From Scybalousia_A sp052170555 (GTDB lineage: Bacteria > Bacteroidota > Bacteroidia > Bacteroidales > P3), in assembly GCA_052170555.1 (NCBI GenBank), contig JBQNAI010000001.1, positions 62,001 through 126,000 of the forward strand: a stretch of 64,000 nucleotides of DNA. Direction: 5' to 3'. The position numbers were made by a program, and so were the translations under genes. Under the pieces are notes generated by a model. It did no database searches and had not been told where the DNA came from. It saw only the letters and a program-made list of their open reading frames with translations. Below are positions 53,017-61,847 of this stretch, piece by piece (the first letter of the stretch is position 1; every line of letters begins with the position of its first letter).

Positions 53017-55977
53017 GTGGATAGAAAATACAAAAGAATAGTGAATATTATTGGATGGATAGTTTTTTTATTATCTACATTTTTGTATATTTTTACGATG
53101 TATCCTACAACTGCATTTTGGGATAGTGGAGAATTTATAATGTCTTCATGTCACCTATCTGTTGGACACCAACCAGGAGCTCCGTTATATCAGCTTGTTG
53201 GTTCTTTGTTTGCTTCTCTATCTTGTGGGAATGTAAAATTGATAGCACCTTTGATTAATGCCCTTTCAGCACTTTGTTCCGGATTAAGTATAATGCTGTT
53301 GTATCATTTATTTCTGTATTTATTTAATAAATATTCCTCTAAGCCAATAGGGAATACCGTAGCAGCGGTGATAGCATCTTTAACTTTTGCCTTTACAGAT
53401 TCTTTCTGGACACAAGCTACAGAAGCCGAGGTTTATTCTTTTTCGTTCCTGTTCACAACAATTTGTTTGCATATAATAATTCTTTGGGAAGAAAATCCAA
53501 AAGAAAAATATTTGATATTGTTATCATTAGTTTTAGGTATGTCTTACGGAGTTCATCCTTTGACATTATTGGTAATTCCCGCAATAGTTTTTATAATATA
53601 TTTCCATTACAGAAAGATAACATTTAGAGGAATAGTATATTCAATTATTATATCTATTGTGACATTGTATTTATTCATGAATGCTTTTGATTGGATGGTA
53701 CAATTGTTTAATATTTCTGTTATTATTCCTATTTTAGGAATATTATTTTTATGTGGAGTTTTATTATATTTATCTTTTGTAAAGCGACTAGCTTTTTTGA
53801 ATAGTTTGGTTTTTTGTCTTCTATTTTTCTTTGTTGGTTGCTCTACGTACATTGTCATTGCGGTGCGTAGTAATCAGTTTTTGCCGATGAATGAGTATGG
53901 TGTTTATACAAGTGACAGTATGCATGATTATCTGACGCGTCAGTCTTATATTCATCCACCTTTATTTTATGGACCTTATTATACAGCTCTGCCAGCGGAA
54001 GATTTTAAAGTAGATGAGAAACTAAGTTACCCTATTTTTAATAGAGAGTTTTATACGTTCTTTCCTCGTATGTGGAATTATACATCGCCGACCTATGATG
54101 ACGGATATGTATCCTGGGTGGGGCAGCCCAAAAACACTTTATTGATAAACGGAGAACAGAGATTGAAGCCTTCATTTATGCAAAACATACAATTCTTTTT
54201 TCATTATCAATTTGGATATATGTATTGGCGATATTTGATGTGGAATTTTTCGGGTCGTACTAATGATATGCAGGGTTATGGAGATATGACCAACGGTAAT
54301 TGGCAGACTGGCATTTATTATGTAGATAAGTTGTTCGAAATAGACGAAGGGAAGACATATTTTTCTGTTAAGAACAATGCAAATAATCGTTATTTTGCAG
54401 TTCCTTTGATTCTTTGTTTAATAGGGATGTTCTACCATATCATCAAAGATAGTAAACGCTTTCTTTTTGTGACCACTATTTTTGTTATGTTTTCTATTGC
54501 AATAGTTTTTTATACTAATGTCGTAGCTTACGAACCTAGGGAGCGTGATTATGTTTTTTTACCTTCATTTATGGCAGTGAGTATATGGATTGGTATAGGA
54601 GTATTAGGGATATCCCAAATGGTTGCTAACCTAATCCGTGTAAGACATCCACGCTATATACTGCCTTTATTTTTGATATTGCCTATATGGGTGTTTAGTC
54701 AAAATATTGATGACCACAATCATCGGTATAACTATACTGCTCGCAATTTTGCGATATCTATATTGAACTCCTGCGATAAGAATGCAATACTTTTTGTAGA
54801 TGGGGATAATGACACTTACCCTCTTTGGTACGCTCAGCATGTAGAGAAGATAAGAACAGACGTTAGGGTAATCAATAGACAGATGCTTAATAATGATTAT
54901 TATATCAATTTACTAACTAAACCGATATATGAATTAGAACCATTGAAGATGACTTTTTCTATTGGAGATTATAGAGCAGGAGTTATGGATGAGGTGCAGA
55001 TATTACCAAATTTTGATACTATATCGCTGAAAAAAGCATTGAAGTTAATAAAAGAAGACAATATTCCCGACCCAAAGTTTGGCAATCATATAAAGAATTT
55101 GAATTACAATAAATTCATTGTTAACATTGATGGGAAGAATATTGTATTTACCGTAAATGATGCGGTGTTAAGCAAACGTGATATAATAATGATGGATATT
55201 ATTGCCTCAAATAATGACAGACCAATTTATTTTTCCGCATACTCAAATACGGATTATTTATCGCTTGATGATTATCTATCACTAGAGGGATTTGCATATA
55301 AACTGACCAATGTCGTTACTGATAGAAATTCATTTGATAATATCAATGAGCAAAAAATGTATGCAAACATTATTAATGGATTTGAATTTTGCAACTTTGA
55401 TCGCAATATTTATTTCAATGAGATTGAACGTAACATCATTAATATGTACGTAGAAAATGCTGGTTCTTTGGCCTACAAGCTTTTGCAGACAGAACATTAT
55501 GATCAAGCTGAAATTTTGATAAATAAAATAACAAATGATATACCTGCATCTGTACATAACTATCCTTTAACGCTTGCAGATTTTGCTGTTATTCAATACG
55601 TCATTGGCAATAAGCAGACAGCAAGAGAAATGATGACAAAAAGTATGAAAAATTTTAAGACATTTATTGATAGATACAATGTTGGTACAATAAAGTTTCA
55701 ATCTCAAAATCGTTTGGAGGCTGCTAAGCGAATTGCCTTTTATCTTAATCTTTGTGTTATGTGCGAAAATTGGGGTTTGGAGGAATTGCGTGTTGATGTT
55801 TCTGAGACGTTCTTTTCAGTAATTCGTCCTTATTGGGAAATTACACATAGACAACGTAAAATAATGTTGCTTGAAGAGGATTGGTATGCAGAAGAGATAA
55901 AAAAAATAGATGACTTGACAAGTCAAATAAAAGATTTGGCAGATATTTATGAAGAAAAATTACCGAAATATGAATGA
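53017..55977 (+). CDS. DUF2723 family membrane protein (TMEM260-like, putative protein O-mannosyltransferase)
   Basis: A 986-residue protein with about 12 transmembrane helices in its first 560 residues and a large soluble C-terminal part. The opening FTMYPTTAFWDSGEFIMSSCHLSVGHQPGAPLYQLVGSLFASL is the DUF2723 signature, and its D-SGE motif resembles the acidic catalytic motif of GT-C enzymes. ATEAEVYSFSFLF, YEPRERDYVF and VDGDNDTYPLWYAQHVEKIRTDV are further family blocks. The human relative TMEM260 is a protein O-mannosyltransferase, so glycosylation of exported proteins is a reasonable guess. GTG 53017 is the only plausible start. The purM gene follows 17 bp downstream. Confidence 0.85.
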   Translation: MDRKYKRIVNIIGWIVFLLSTFLYIFTMYPTTAFWDSGEFIMSSCHLSVGHQPGAPLYQLVGSLFASLSCGNVKLIAPLINALSALCSGLSIMLLYHLFLYLFNKYSSKPIGNTVAAVIASLTFAFTDSFWTQATEAEVYSFSFLFTTICLHIIILWEENPKEKYLILLSLVLGMSYGVHPLTLLVIPAIVFIIYFHYRKITFRGIVYSIIISIVTLYLFMNAFDWMVQLFNISVIIPILGILFLCGVLLYLSFVKRLAFLNSLVFCLLFFFVGCSTYIVIAVRSNQFLPMNEYGVYTSDSMHDYLTRQSYIHPPLFYGPYYTALPAEDFKVDEKLSYPIFNREFYTFFPRMWNYTSPTYDDGYVSWVGQPKNTLLINGEQRLKPSFMQNIQFFFHYQFGYMYWRYLMWNFSGRTNDMQGYGDMTNGNWQTGIYYVDKLFEIDEGKTYFSVKNNANNRYFAVPLILCLIGMFYHIIKDSKRFLFVTTIFVMFSIAIVFYTNVVAYEPRERDYVFLPSFMAVSIWIGIGVLGISQMVANLIRVRHPRYILPLFLILPIWVFSQNIDDHNHRYNYTARNFAISILNSCDKNAILFVDGDNDTYPLWYAQHVEKIRTDVRVINRQMLNNDYYINLLTKPIYELEPLKMTFSIGDYRAGVMDEVQILPNFDTISLKKALKLIKEDNIPDPKFGNHIKNLNYNKFIVNIDGKNIVFTVNDAVLSKRDIIMMDIIASNNDRPIYFSAYSNTDYLSLDDYLSLEGFAYKLTNVVTDRNSFDNINEQKMYANIINGFEFCNFDRNIYFNEIERNIINMYVENAGSLAYKLLQTEHYDQAEILINKITNDIPASVHNYPLTLADFAVIQYVIGNKQTAREMMTKSMKNFKTFIDRYNVGTIKFQSQNRLEAAKRIAFYLNLCVMCENWGLEELRVDVSETFFSVIRPYWEITHRQRKIMLLEEDWYAEEIKKIDDLTSQIKDLADIYEEKLPKYE

Positions 55978-55994
55978 TAAAATAATAAAACAAT

Positions 55995-57197
55995 ATGACA
56001 CAACAGAAATATAATCTAAGAGGCGTCTCTGCAAAAAAAGAAGACGTCCATAATGCAATAAAAGGTATAGATAAGGGGTTATTCCCGGGTGCTTTTTGTA
56101 AGGTTGTCCCGGATATATTAGTAGGGGATGAGGCCTATTGCAATGTTATGCATGCCGATGGTGCCGGTACCAAAACTTCATTAGCTTATATGTATTGGAA
56201 ACTAACGGGCGATTTGTCAGTGTGGAAGGGTATAGCTCAGGATGCGATAGTTATGAATACCGATGATTTATTGTGTGCAGGGGTTACTGATAATATTTTA
56301 TTGAGTAGTACAATCGGTAGAAATAAACGATTGATACCAGGAGAGGTTATTAAAGCTATTATAGAGGGAACAGAAGAATTTTTGCAAATGCTGAGGGATA
56401 TGGGGGTAGATATCCATTCTACGGGAGGAGAAACGGCTGATGTTGGAGATTTGGTTAGAACTATTATAGTTGATAGTACGGTTACTGCACGCTCTAAGCG
56501 AAAAAATATAATAAGTGCTGATATTAAACAAGGAGATGTTATAGTTGGATTGGCTTCTTTCGGACAATCTATTTACGAAACAGAGTATAATGGAGGAATG
56601 GGAAGTAATGGTCTGACAAGTGCGAGACATGATGTTTTCGAACATAAGTTGAAAAATATATTCCCTGAAAGTTTCGATACTCAATTGCCAGATGAGGTCG
56701 TCTATTGTGGGCGAAAAAAACTTCTTGACGAAATAGAAATCAATGAATGTCCGATGGTTATTGAAGGATATCCAAAGCGTATTACTGCTGGTAAACTTGT
56801 CCTTTCTCCAACAAGAACTTATGCACCCCTTGTTGCACGGATATTGAAAGAGTTTAGAGGTAGTATACATGCACTGATACACTGTACGGGTGGTGGAATG
56901 AGTAAGGTTCTGAATTTTTGCCAAAATGTACATATTATCAAAGATAATCTATTCAAATTACCTCCGTTGTTTGAGATGATAGAAAAACAAAGTAATACTC
57001 CACGACAAGAAATGTATCAAGTATTCAATATGGGGCAACGTATGGAGATATACTGTACAGAGGATATTGCAAAAGATATTATTGCATTAAGTGAGAGTTT
57101 TCGTATTGCAGCACAGATAATTGGTAGGGTAGAACATTCTGATAGAACCTTTGTTACAGTAGTTGATGACCAAGGGAAATATGAGTACTGCAAATAA
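55995..57197 (+). CDS. purM: phosphoribosylformylglycinamidine cyclo-ligase (AIR synthetase), long form
   Basis: PurM closes the imidazole ring of AIR using ATP in purine synthesis. VMHADGAGTKTSLAYMYWKLTGDLSVWKGIAQDAIVMNTDDLLCAGVTDNILLSSTIGRNK is the PurM N-domain (DGxGTK motif). GVDIHSTGGETADVGDLVRTIIVDSTVTAR, GDVIVGLASFGQS, GGMGSNGLTSARH and IHALIHCTGGGMSKVLNFCQNV follow. At 400 residues it is longer than the E. coli type (about 345) and fits the Bacteroidota form. It probably shares a transcript with the DUF2723 gene. Confidence 0.93.
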   Translation: MTQQKYNLRGVSAKKEDVHNAIKGIDKGLFPGAFCKVVPDILVGDEAYCNVMHADGAGTKTSLAYMYWKLTGDLSVWKGIAQDAIVMNTDDLLCAGVTDNILLSSTIGRNKRLIPGEVIKAIIEGTEEFLQMLRDMGVDIHSTGGETADVGDLVRTIIVDSTVTARSKRKNIISADIKQGDVIVGLASFGQSIYETEYNGGMGSNGLTSARHDVFEHKLKNIFPESFDTQLPDEVVYCGRKKLLDEIEINECPMVIEGYPKRITAGKLVLSPTRTYAPLVARILKEFRGSIHALIHCTGGGMSKVLNFCQNVHIIKDNLFKLPPLFEMIEKQSNTPRQEMYQVFNMGQRMEIYCTEDIAKDIIALSESFRIAAQIIGRVEHSDRTFVTVVDDQGKYEYCK

Positions 57198-57356
57198 AAA
57201 ATAGTTATTTATCATATTTGAAAGGTTGACTAATATAATTGATCTGTTTTTATTGTAAAAAATGGATTAAGATTGAAAAAGAAGAATACATATTGGGTGA
57301 TATTGTTTGCCTTTGTATGAAAATGTCTTTAAGGGAGGTCTTCTAAGAAAATTAAT

Positions 57357-57413
57357 GTCAAGAAAGGATTTACTGTTTTCAAGAAGGAAAAAATTCTTTC
57401 TTGAAAACAGTAA
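57357..57413. repeat. TTCAAGAAAGAA family repeat, 20-bp hairpin plus extra copy
   Basis: A hairpin with arms 57370-57389 and 57394-57413 (right arm TTCTTTCTTGAAAACAGTAA) has one G-T pair and an AAAA loop. Just before it, GTCAAGAAAGGATTT (57357-57371) repeats the direct unit seen at 61751. The 414-bp gap between purM and the heptosyltransferase holds only this and the downstream gene's promoter. Confidence 0.75.
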
Positions 57414-57557
57414 GTTGAATTGTGAATAAAAGGATAGAAATATAATATTTGTTTTTTTGAGCTCTAAATGAGCAGTTTTATTATTAATACAGATAAAAAA
57501 CACTATTTGTTTAATTGTTATAAGAACTTTGTTCAGAGGAGCCTTTATTTTTAAAAA

Positions 57558-57588
57558 TTTGTTATTCTGAGAATGTTTTGTATCTTTG
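57558..57588 (+). promoter_or_regulatory. promoter of the family 9 glycosyltransferase
   Basis: TTTG (57558-57561) and TATCTTTG (57581-57588) have a 19-bp spacer, an excellent Bacteroidota promoter. It lies 23 bp before the ATG at 57612. Confidence 0.7.
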
Positions 57589-57611
57589 CAAAAAATTAAA
57601 AAAATAAGTTA

Positions 57612-58646
57612 ATGGAAGAGAGTAGTGGAAATACAGAAGACGATACTCCCATAAAAAAAATCTTGATAATAAGGTTTTCTTCTATTGGAGACATTGTACT
57701 TACAACACCTGTTGTAAGATGTATTAAAAATAAATTCCGGGATTGTCAGATACATTTTTTAACTAAACAGCAAAACGCTTCCATACTGGAAAATAATCCT
57801 TATATTGATAAAATTCACATATATAACAAAGGAATAGGGTTATATCAATTAGAACGGGACTTGAAACAAGAGAACTTCGATTTTGTAGTTGATTTGCAGA
57901 AAAATTTACGTTCACATAGAGTTTGTTTCTTTTTAAGAAAACCTTATGGCACATTTAATAAATTGAATTTAAAGAAGTGGTATTATGTTCACACAAAGAA
58001 AAATGTAATGCCAGATATTCACATAGTAGATAGGTACTTTGAAGCGGTTAAAAGATTAGATGTTGAAAATGATTATCAAGGATTAGATTTCTTTTTACAA
58101 GAAGAGGATTATATTTCGCCAGACGCTTTGCCGTTATCTTTTCAGGATGGATATATTGCGATAGCTGTTGGGGCAAAACATCAAACAAAACAAATACCAA
58201 CAGATATTATTATTGCTATGTGTGAAAAGATTAATGGCAACATACTGTTACTTGGAGATATTAATGACAAAATTAAAGCTAATAAAATAGAAAATGCTAT
58301 CGGTTCTAGAGTTTTCAACGGTTGTGGGGCATACTCTTTAAATCAAACGGCAGCTTTAATAGATACTTCCAAAGGAATTATCACTGCCGACACAGGATTA
58401 ATGCATATTGCAGCAGCTCGGAAGAAGAATATAATATCTGTATGGGGTAACACGGTGCCTGAATTTGGTATGTCCCCGTACCTGCCAAAAGAATACGAAA
58501 AAGGAAACCATATATTTGAAGTTAAGGGATTAAAATGTAGACCTTGTTCTAAACTTGGCTATAAAAATTGTCCGAGAGTGCATTTTAAATGCATGAAACA
58601 GCAAGATATTTCCAAAATGGTAGAAATTGCAAATCTTTGGATGTAG
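57612..58646 (+). CDS. glycosyltransferase family 9, heptosyltransferase-like
   Basis: A 344-residue GT-B enzyme similar to LPS core heptosyltransferases. The start KKILIIRFSSIGDIVLTTPVVRCIKNKFRDCQIHFLTKQQNASIL is the family's acceptor domain. The donor domain has YIAIAVGAKHQTKQIPTDI, NILLLGDINDKIKANKI and TADTGLMHIAAARKKNIISVWGNTVPEFGMSPY (the D-T-G-x-x-H motif that binds ADP-heptose). HldD at 11.1 kb would supply the donor. The C-terminal CRPCSKLGYKNCPRVHFKCM is typical of this family. Whether it adds heptose or another sugar is unproven. Confidence 0.88.
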   Translation: MEESSGNTEDDTPIKKILIIRFSSIGDIVLTTPVVRCIKNKFRDCQIHFLTKQQNASILENNPYIDKIHIYNKGIGLYQLERDLKQENFDFVVDLQKNLRSHRVCFFLRKPYGTFNKLNLKKWYYVHTKKNVMPDIHIVDRYFEAVKRLDVENDYQGLDFFLQEEDYISPDALPLSFQDGYIAIAVGAKHQTKQIPTDIIIAMCEKINGNILLLGDINDKIKANKIENAIGSRVFNGCGAYSLNQTAALIDTSKGIITADTGLMHIAAARKKNIISVWGNTVPEFGMSPYLPKEYEKGNHIFEVKGLKCRPCSKLGYKNCPRVHFKCMKQQDISKMVEIANLWM

Positions 58647-58681
58647 GACGAGAGTAAAGAACAGTAATTGCACTAATTCAA

Positions 58682-59488
58682 ATGGATAGAATAAAGCACA
58701 AAAAGGAAGTTGAGGCATTTGATAGAATGTTATCGCTGATGGAAAAAGTGAGGGCAGAGTGTCCTTGGGATAATTCGCAAACAAATGATACGCTAAGGAC
58801 ACTAACAATAGAAGAATTGTATGAATTATCGCAAGCAATACTGGATAGGAACGACGAAGAGATTTGTAAAGAATTGGCAGACGTATTGATGCATGTTGTA
58901 TTTTATGCATTAATAGGTAGAGAGAAAAATGTGTTTGATATAACGGATGTACTAAATTCGCTATCGGATAAACTTATCCGTCGTCATCCTCATGTATTCA
59001 ATAGAGAATTGAATCTTACTGCAGAAGCAGTAGAGAAGAATTGGGAACGTATCAAACTAAAAGAAGGGAATTGTTCCACTTTTGCTGGCATCCCTAAGTT
59101 TCTTCCTTCATTGATAAAAGCATATCGTTTGCAGGATAAAGCAAAAGGCGTAGGGTTTGATTGGAAGTGCAAAGAAGATGTATGGAATAAAGTAGAGGAG
59201 GAGATGGATGAATTACACACAGAATTGCAATCTTTAAATAATAGTGATAAAATTACACAAGAGTTTGGAGATTTATTGTTTTCTTTGATTAATTATGCTA
59301 GATTTATCGGTGTTAATCCAGACACTGCATTGGAAAAGACCAATAAAAAATTTAAAAGTAGATTTGAGTATATGGAAGCACTAGCCCGAAAAATTAATAA
59401 GTCACTTTGTGATATGAGCATAGAACAAATGGAAAATCTATGGGAGCAAGCAAAGATTAATGAGAGTTTGCAAAACAAAAACACCTAA
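58682..59488 (+). CDS. mazG: nucleoside triphosphate pyrophosphohydrolase MazG
   Basis: MazG hydrolyses dNTPs and NTPs to monophosphates, cleansing the pool. It has two MazG domains. The N-terminal one is FDRMLSLMEKVRAECPWDNSQTNDTLRTLTIEELYELSQAI...EICKELADVLMHVVFYALIG, with the E-x-x-E and E-x-x-D metal-binding helices, followed by KLIRRHPHVF. The second has DWKCKEDVWNKVEEEMDELHTEL...EFGDLLFSLINYARFIGVNPDTALEKTNKKFKSRFEYME. Length 268 is normal. It starts 36 bp after the glycosyltransferase. Confidence 0.94.
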   Translation: MDRIKHKKEVEAFDRMLSLMEKVRAECPWDNSQTNDTLRTLTIEELYELSQAILDRNDEEICKELADVLMHVVFYALIGREKNVFDITDVLNSLSDKLIRRHPHVFNRELNLTAEAVEKNWERIKLKEGNCSTFAGIPKFLPSLIKAYRLQDKAKGVGFDWKCKEDVWNKVEEEMDELHTELQSLNNSDKITQEFGDLLFSLINYARFIGVNPDTALEKTNKKFKSRFEYMEALARKINKSLCDMSIEQMENLWEQAKINESLQNKNT

Positions 59489-59632
59489 TTTAAGGGAACT
59501 ACTTACTATAAAAAGATATATGATATTAATGGGAATTGTCTTGTTTGGTAAATAGGTAAATGGGAAGTGTTATTTTGTATAAAAATTTAGAAGGAAGGTG
59601 TAATCTTATACCTTAAACATAATGATAGTTTT

Positions 59633-60268
59633 ATGATAGAAAAGTTTGTATTTAATCATTTTCAAGAGAATACTTACATTCTTTATGATCAGACGAAAGA
59701 ATGTGTGGTTATAGACCCTGGTTGCAATGAGAAAGAAGAGAAAGAACGATTGTTTTCTTTTATTTCTAATCGAACTCTGCACCTACAAAAGGTCCTTTTG
59801 ACGCATGCCCATATTGATCACTTTTGTGGAGTTGTTGATATATGTAGCAAATATGACGTTCCGTTGATTATGCATAAAGACGGGGCAAGACTATTAGGAA
59901 CGGCAGCGGTTCAATCTAAGACAATGAATTTTCAATCTGTGGATGTAACAGATATTGAGATTCAATACGTAGAATATAATTCACAAATTATATTTGGGGA
60001 CAACTATATTTTAAAAACACTTAATGTAAGTGGTCATTGTGGGGGCAGCATTGCCTATTATTCACGATCTGATGAGAGTGTATTTGTTGGCGATGCAATA
60101 TTTTATCAGTCTATTGGTAGAACGGATTTGTTTGGAGGAGATTTAGATGAACTTGTGACTAATATAAAAAACAATATTATGACCTTGCCATCTAATACTC
60201 GTATATTACCGGGACACGGTCCCACAACATATATAGATTTTGAGAAGTCCAACAATCCATATATATAA
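59633..60268 (+). CDS. metallo-beta-lactamase fold hydrolase (glyoxalase II-like)
   Basis: A cytoplasmic 211-residue MBL-fold hydrolase, the short YcbL-like glyoxalase II type common in bacteria. Metal motifs: THAHIDHFCG (HxHxDH), NVSGHCGGSIAYY (third His), FVGDAIFYQSIGRTDLFGG (bridging Asp) and LPGHGPTTYIDFEK (last His). It may hydrolyse S-lactoylglutathione or another thioester; the true substrate is unknown. It starts 145 bp after mazG and 22 bp before the outer-membrane protein gene. Confidence 0.9.
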   Translation: MIEKFVFNHFQENTYILYDQTKECVVIDPGCNEKEEKERLFSFISNRTLHLQKVLLTHAHIDHFCGVVDICSKYDVPLIMHKDGARLLGTAAVQSKTMNFQSVDVTDIEIQYVEYNSQIIFGDNYILKTLNVSGHCGGSIAYYSRSDESVFVGDAIFYQSIGRTDLFGGDLDELVTNIKNNIMTLPSNTRILPGHGPTTYIDFEKSNNPYI

Positions 60269-60290
60269 AAAAATTAGTTAAACAATCACC

Positions 60291-60908
60291 ATGAAAAAGA
60301 GTTGCTTGTTTTTTTGTATTGTTATTGCTATTCTTACAGTACAAGGGCAAGGATATAGAGTAGGAGCAATATTTGGCACTTCCATATCACAAGTAGATGG
60401 AGATGGGATGGGAGGTTTTCATTTTATAGGACCGCAAGGAGGGATTTTTATTAGCAAACAGATTGCTAAATACTCAGCTTTGCAAGGGGAATTGCAGTAC
60501 GTTTATAAAGGTAGTGGGATAGAATCCAAACCTCAGACAGATTTTAGGGTTGAAATAACTGCTTCGTATGTTGATTTGGCATTATATTATAAGTATTTTT
60601 ATAATGATAAAATCAATATCAAAATAGGTTTGGTGCCTTCGTTACTTATTTCCCATAAAGAGAGTATTGCGGGGGTTGAGCAATTAGTTTATCCCGAATA
60701 TCGTAAGTTCGGTCTATTGTTTTCTATGGGTGGAGAATATTATTTCAATGATCATTGGTTTTTCTCTGCTGATTGGAATTATTCATTATTATCTTTACGT
60801 AGTGGGAAAGCGATGATAAGTAACTACGATGCTTTATTCTTTCGCTTGATATGGGAGAATGGAGAATTTTATAATTATTTGAAATTTTCTCTTGGTTATA
60901 GATTTTAA
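60291..60908 (+). CDS. outer-membrane beta-barrel protein (PorT-like/OMP_b-brl family)
   Basis: A 205-residue exported protein with a signal peptide (LFFCIVIAILTVQGQG) and alternating aromatic strands ending in the aromatic C-terminus FSLGYRF, as in a small beta-barrel. The mature start YRVGAIFGTSISQVDGDGMGGFHFIGPQGGIFISKQIAKYSALQGELQYVYKGS is like PorT-type barrels of the phylum. PorT is itself a T9SS accessory protein; this gene could be its orthologue or a generic relative, and I cannot decide. Confidence 0.7.
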   Translation: MKKSCLFFCIVIAILTVQGQGYRVGAIFGTSISQVDGDGMGGFHFIGPQGGIFISKQIAKYSALQGELQYVYKGSGIESKPQTDFRVEITASYVDLALYYKYFYNDKINIKIGLVPSLLISHKESIAGVEQLVYPEYRKFGLLFSMGGEYYFNDHWFFSADWNYSLLSLRSGKAMISNYDALFFRLIWENGEFYNYLKFSLGYRF

Positions 60909-60964
60909 TGAGTTAGAAATTTTTGATACACACTAATAATATCAATAAAACTAAGTAAAAAATT

Positions 60965-61711
60965 ATGGATATTTTACAGACAAGAAAATCTATTAGAAGA
61001 TATAAAAAGGAACATATATCACAAAGCACATTGGATTATATATTGAGAGCAGGAATTAGAGCATCCAATTGTGGTAATATGCAATTGTATTCTTTTATTA
61101 TTACCAGGGATGAGGATAAAAAAAAGCAATATGCATCCTTACATTTCAATCAACCGATGATTACTCAGGCGGATGTAGTGGTTACAGTATGTGCTGATAT
61201 TCACAGATTCAATAGATGGTGTGAAGTAAATAAAGCAGACAAAAGTCTTAACAATTTTCTTTTTCTCAATATCTCTACAATAGATGCGACTATCGCCGCT
61301 CAGGCAATTACCACAGCAGCTGAATACAAAGGATTGGGTGTTTGTTGGTTGGGTACGGTAAATTATATGGCAGATCGGATAAGTATGTTTTTTGAGTTGC
61401 CTAATGGGGTCATACCTGTGGCTTGTCTAACGATAGGGGTACCCGATGAAAATCCTAATCTAACGGAACGATTACCATTGAATGCTATTGTACATAATGA
61501 AAAATACCAAAGTTATAGTGACGAGCAGATTAATCAAATTTATAAGCAAATAGAGTCTAACCCCGAGAATAAACAATTTGTCAAAGAGAATAGCTTAGAC
61601 AATCTTGCACAAGTTTTTTCACAAGTCAGGTATGATCGTCAAAACAATGAAAAATTTTCGGAACATTATATGCAATTAATCAGAGATAATTTTCTGAAAA
61701 AGGAAGATTAA
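60965..61711 (+). CDS. nitroreductase family oxidoreductase (NfsA-like)
   Basis: A 248-residue FMN-dependent nitroreductase. RKSIRRYKKEHISQSTLDYILRAGIRASNCGNMQLYSFIITRD is the FMN-binding N-terminus (R-x-S-x-R-x-Y). ISTIDATIAAQAITTAAEYKGLGVCWLGTV contacts the flavin. The extended C-terminal arm (YSDEQINQIYKQIESNPENKQF...NLAQVFSQVRY) is typical of the NfsA group, which uses NADPH. Native substrate is unknown. Confidence 0.88.
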   Translation: MDILQTRKSIRRYKKEHISQSTLDYILRAGIRASNCGNMQLYSFIITRDEDKKKQYASLHFNQPMITQADVVVTVCADIHRFNRWCEVNKADKSLNNFLFLNISTIDATIAAQAITTAAEYKGLGVCWLGTVNYMADRISMFFELPNGVIPVACLTIGVPDENPNLTERLPLNAIVHNEKYQSYSDEQINQIYKQIESNPENKQFVKENSLDNLAQVFSQVRYDRQNNEKFSEHYMQLIRDNFLKKED

Positions 61712-61750
61712 CAAAAGAAATTACAAAACAAAGTAGTGTTTCGTAAGATC

Positions 61751-61811
61751 AATGTCAAGAAAGAATTTTTTCTTTTCAAGAAAGAGATTGTTAATGTCAA
61801 GAAAGAATTTT
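61751..61811. repeat. two exact 19-bp direct repeats of the TTCAAGAAAGAA family
   Basis: AATGTCAAGAAAGAATTTT occurs at 61751-61769 and again at 61793-61811, 42 bp apart (twice 21). A third related core, TTCAAGAAAGAGA, lies between them at 61775-61787. The array ends about 36 bp before the aroC start. Confidence 0.8.
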
Positions 61812-61847
61812 GATATATAACACTTGACTACAATTTTTTGAATACAG

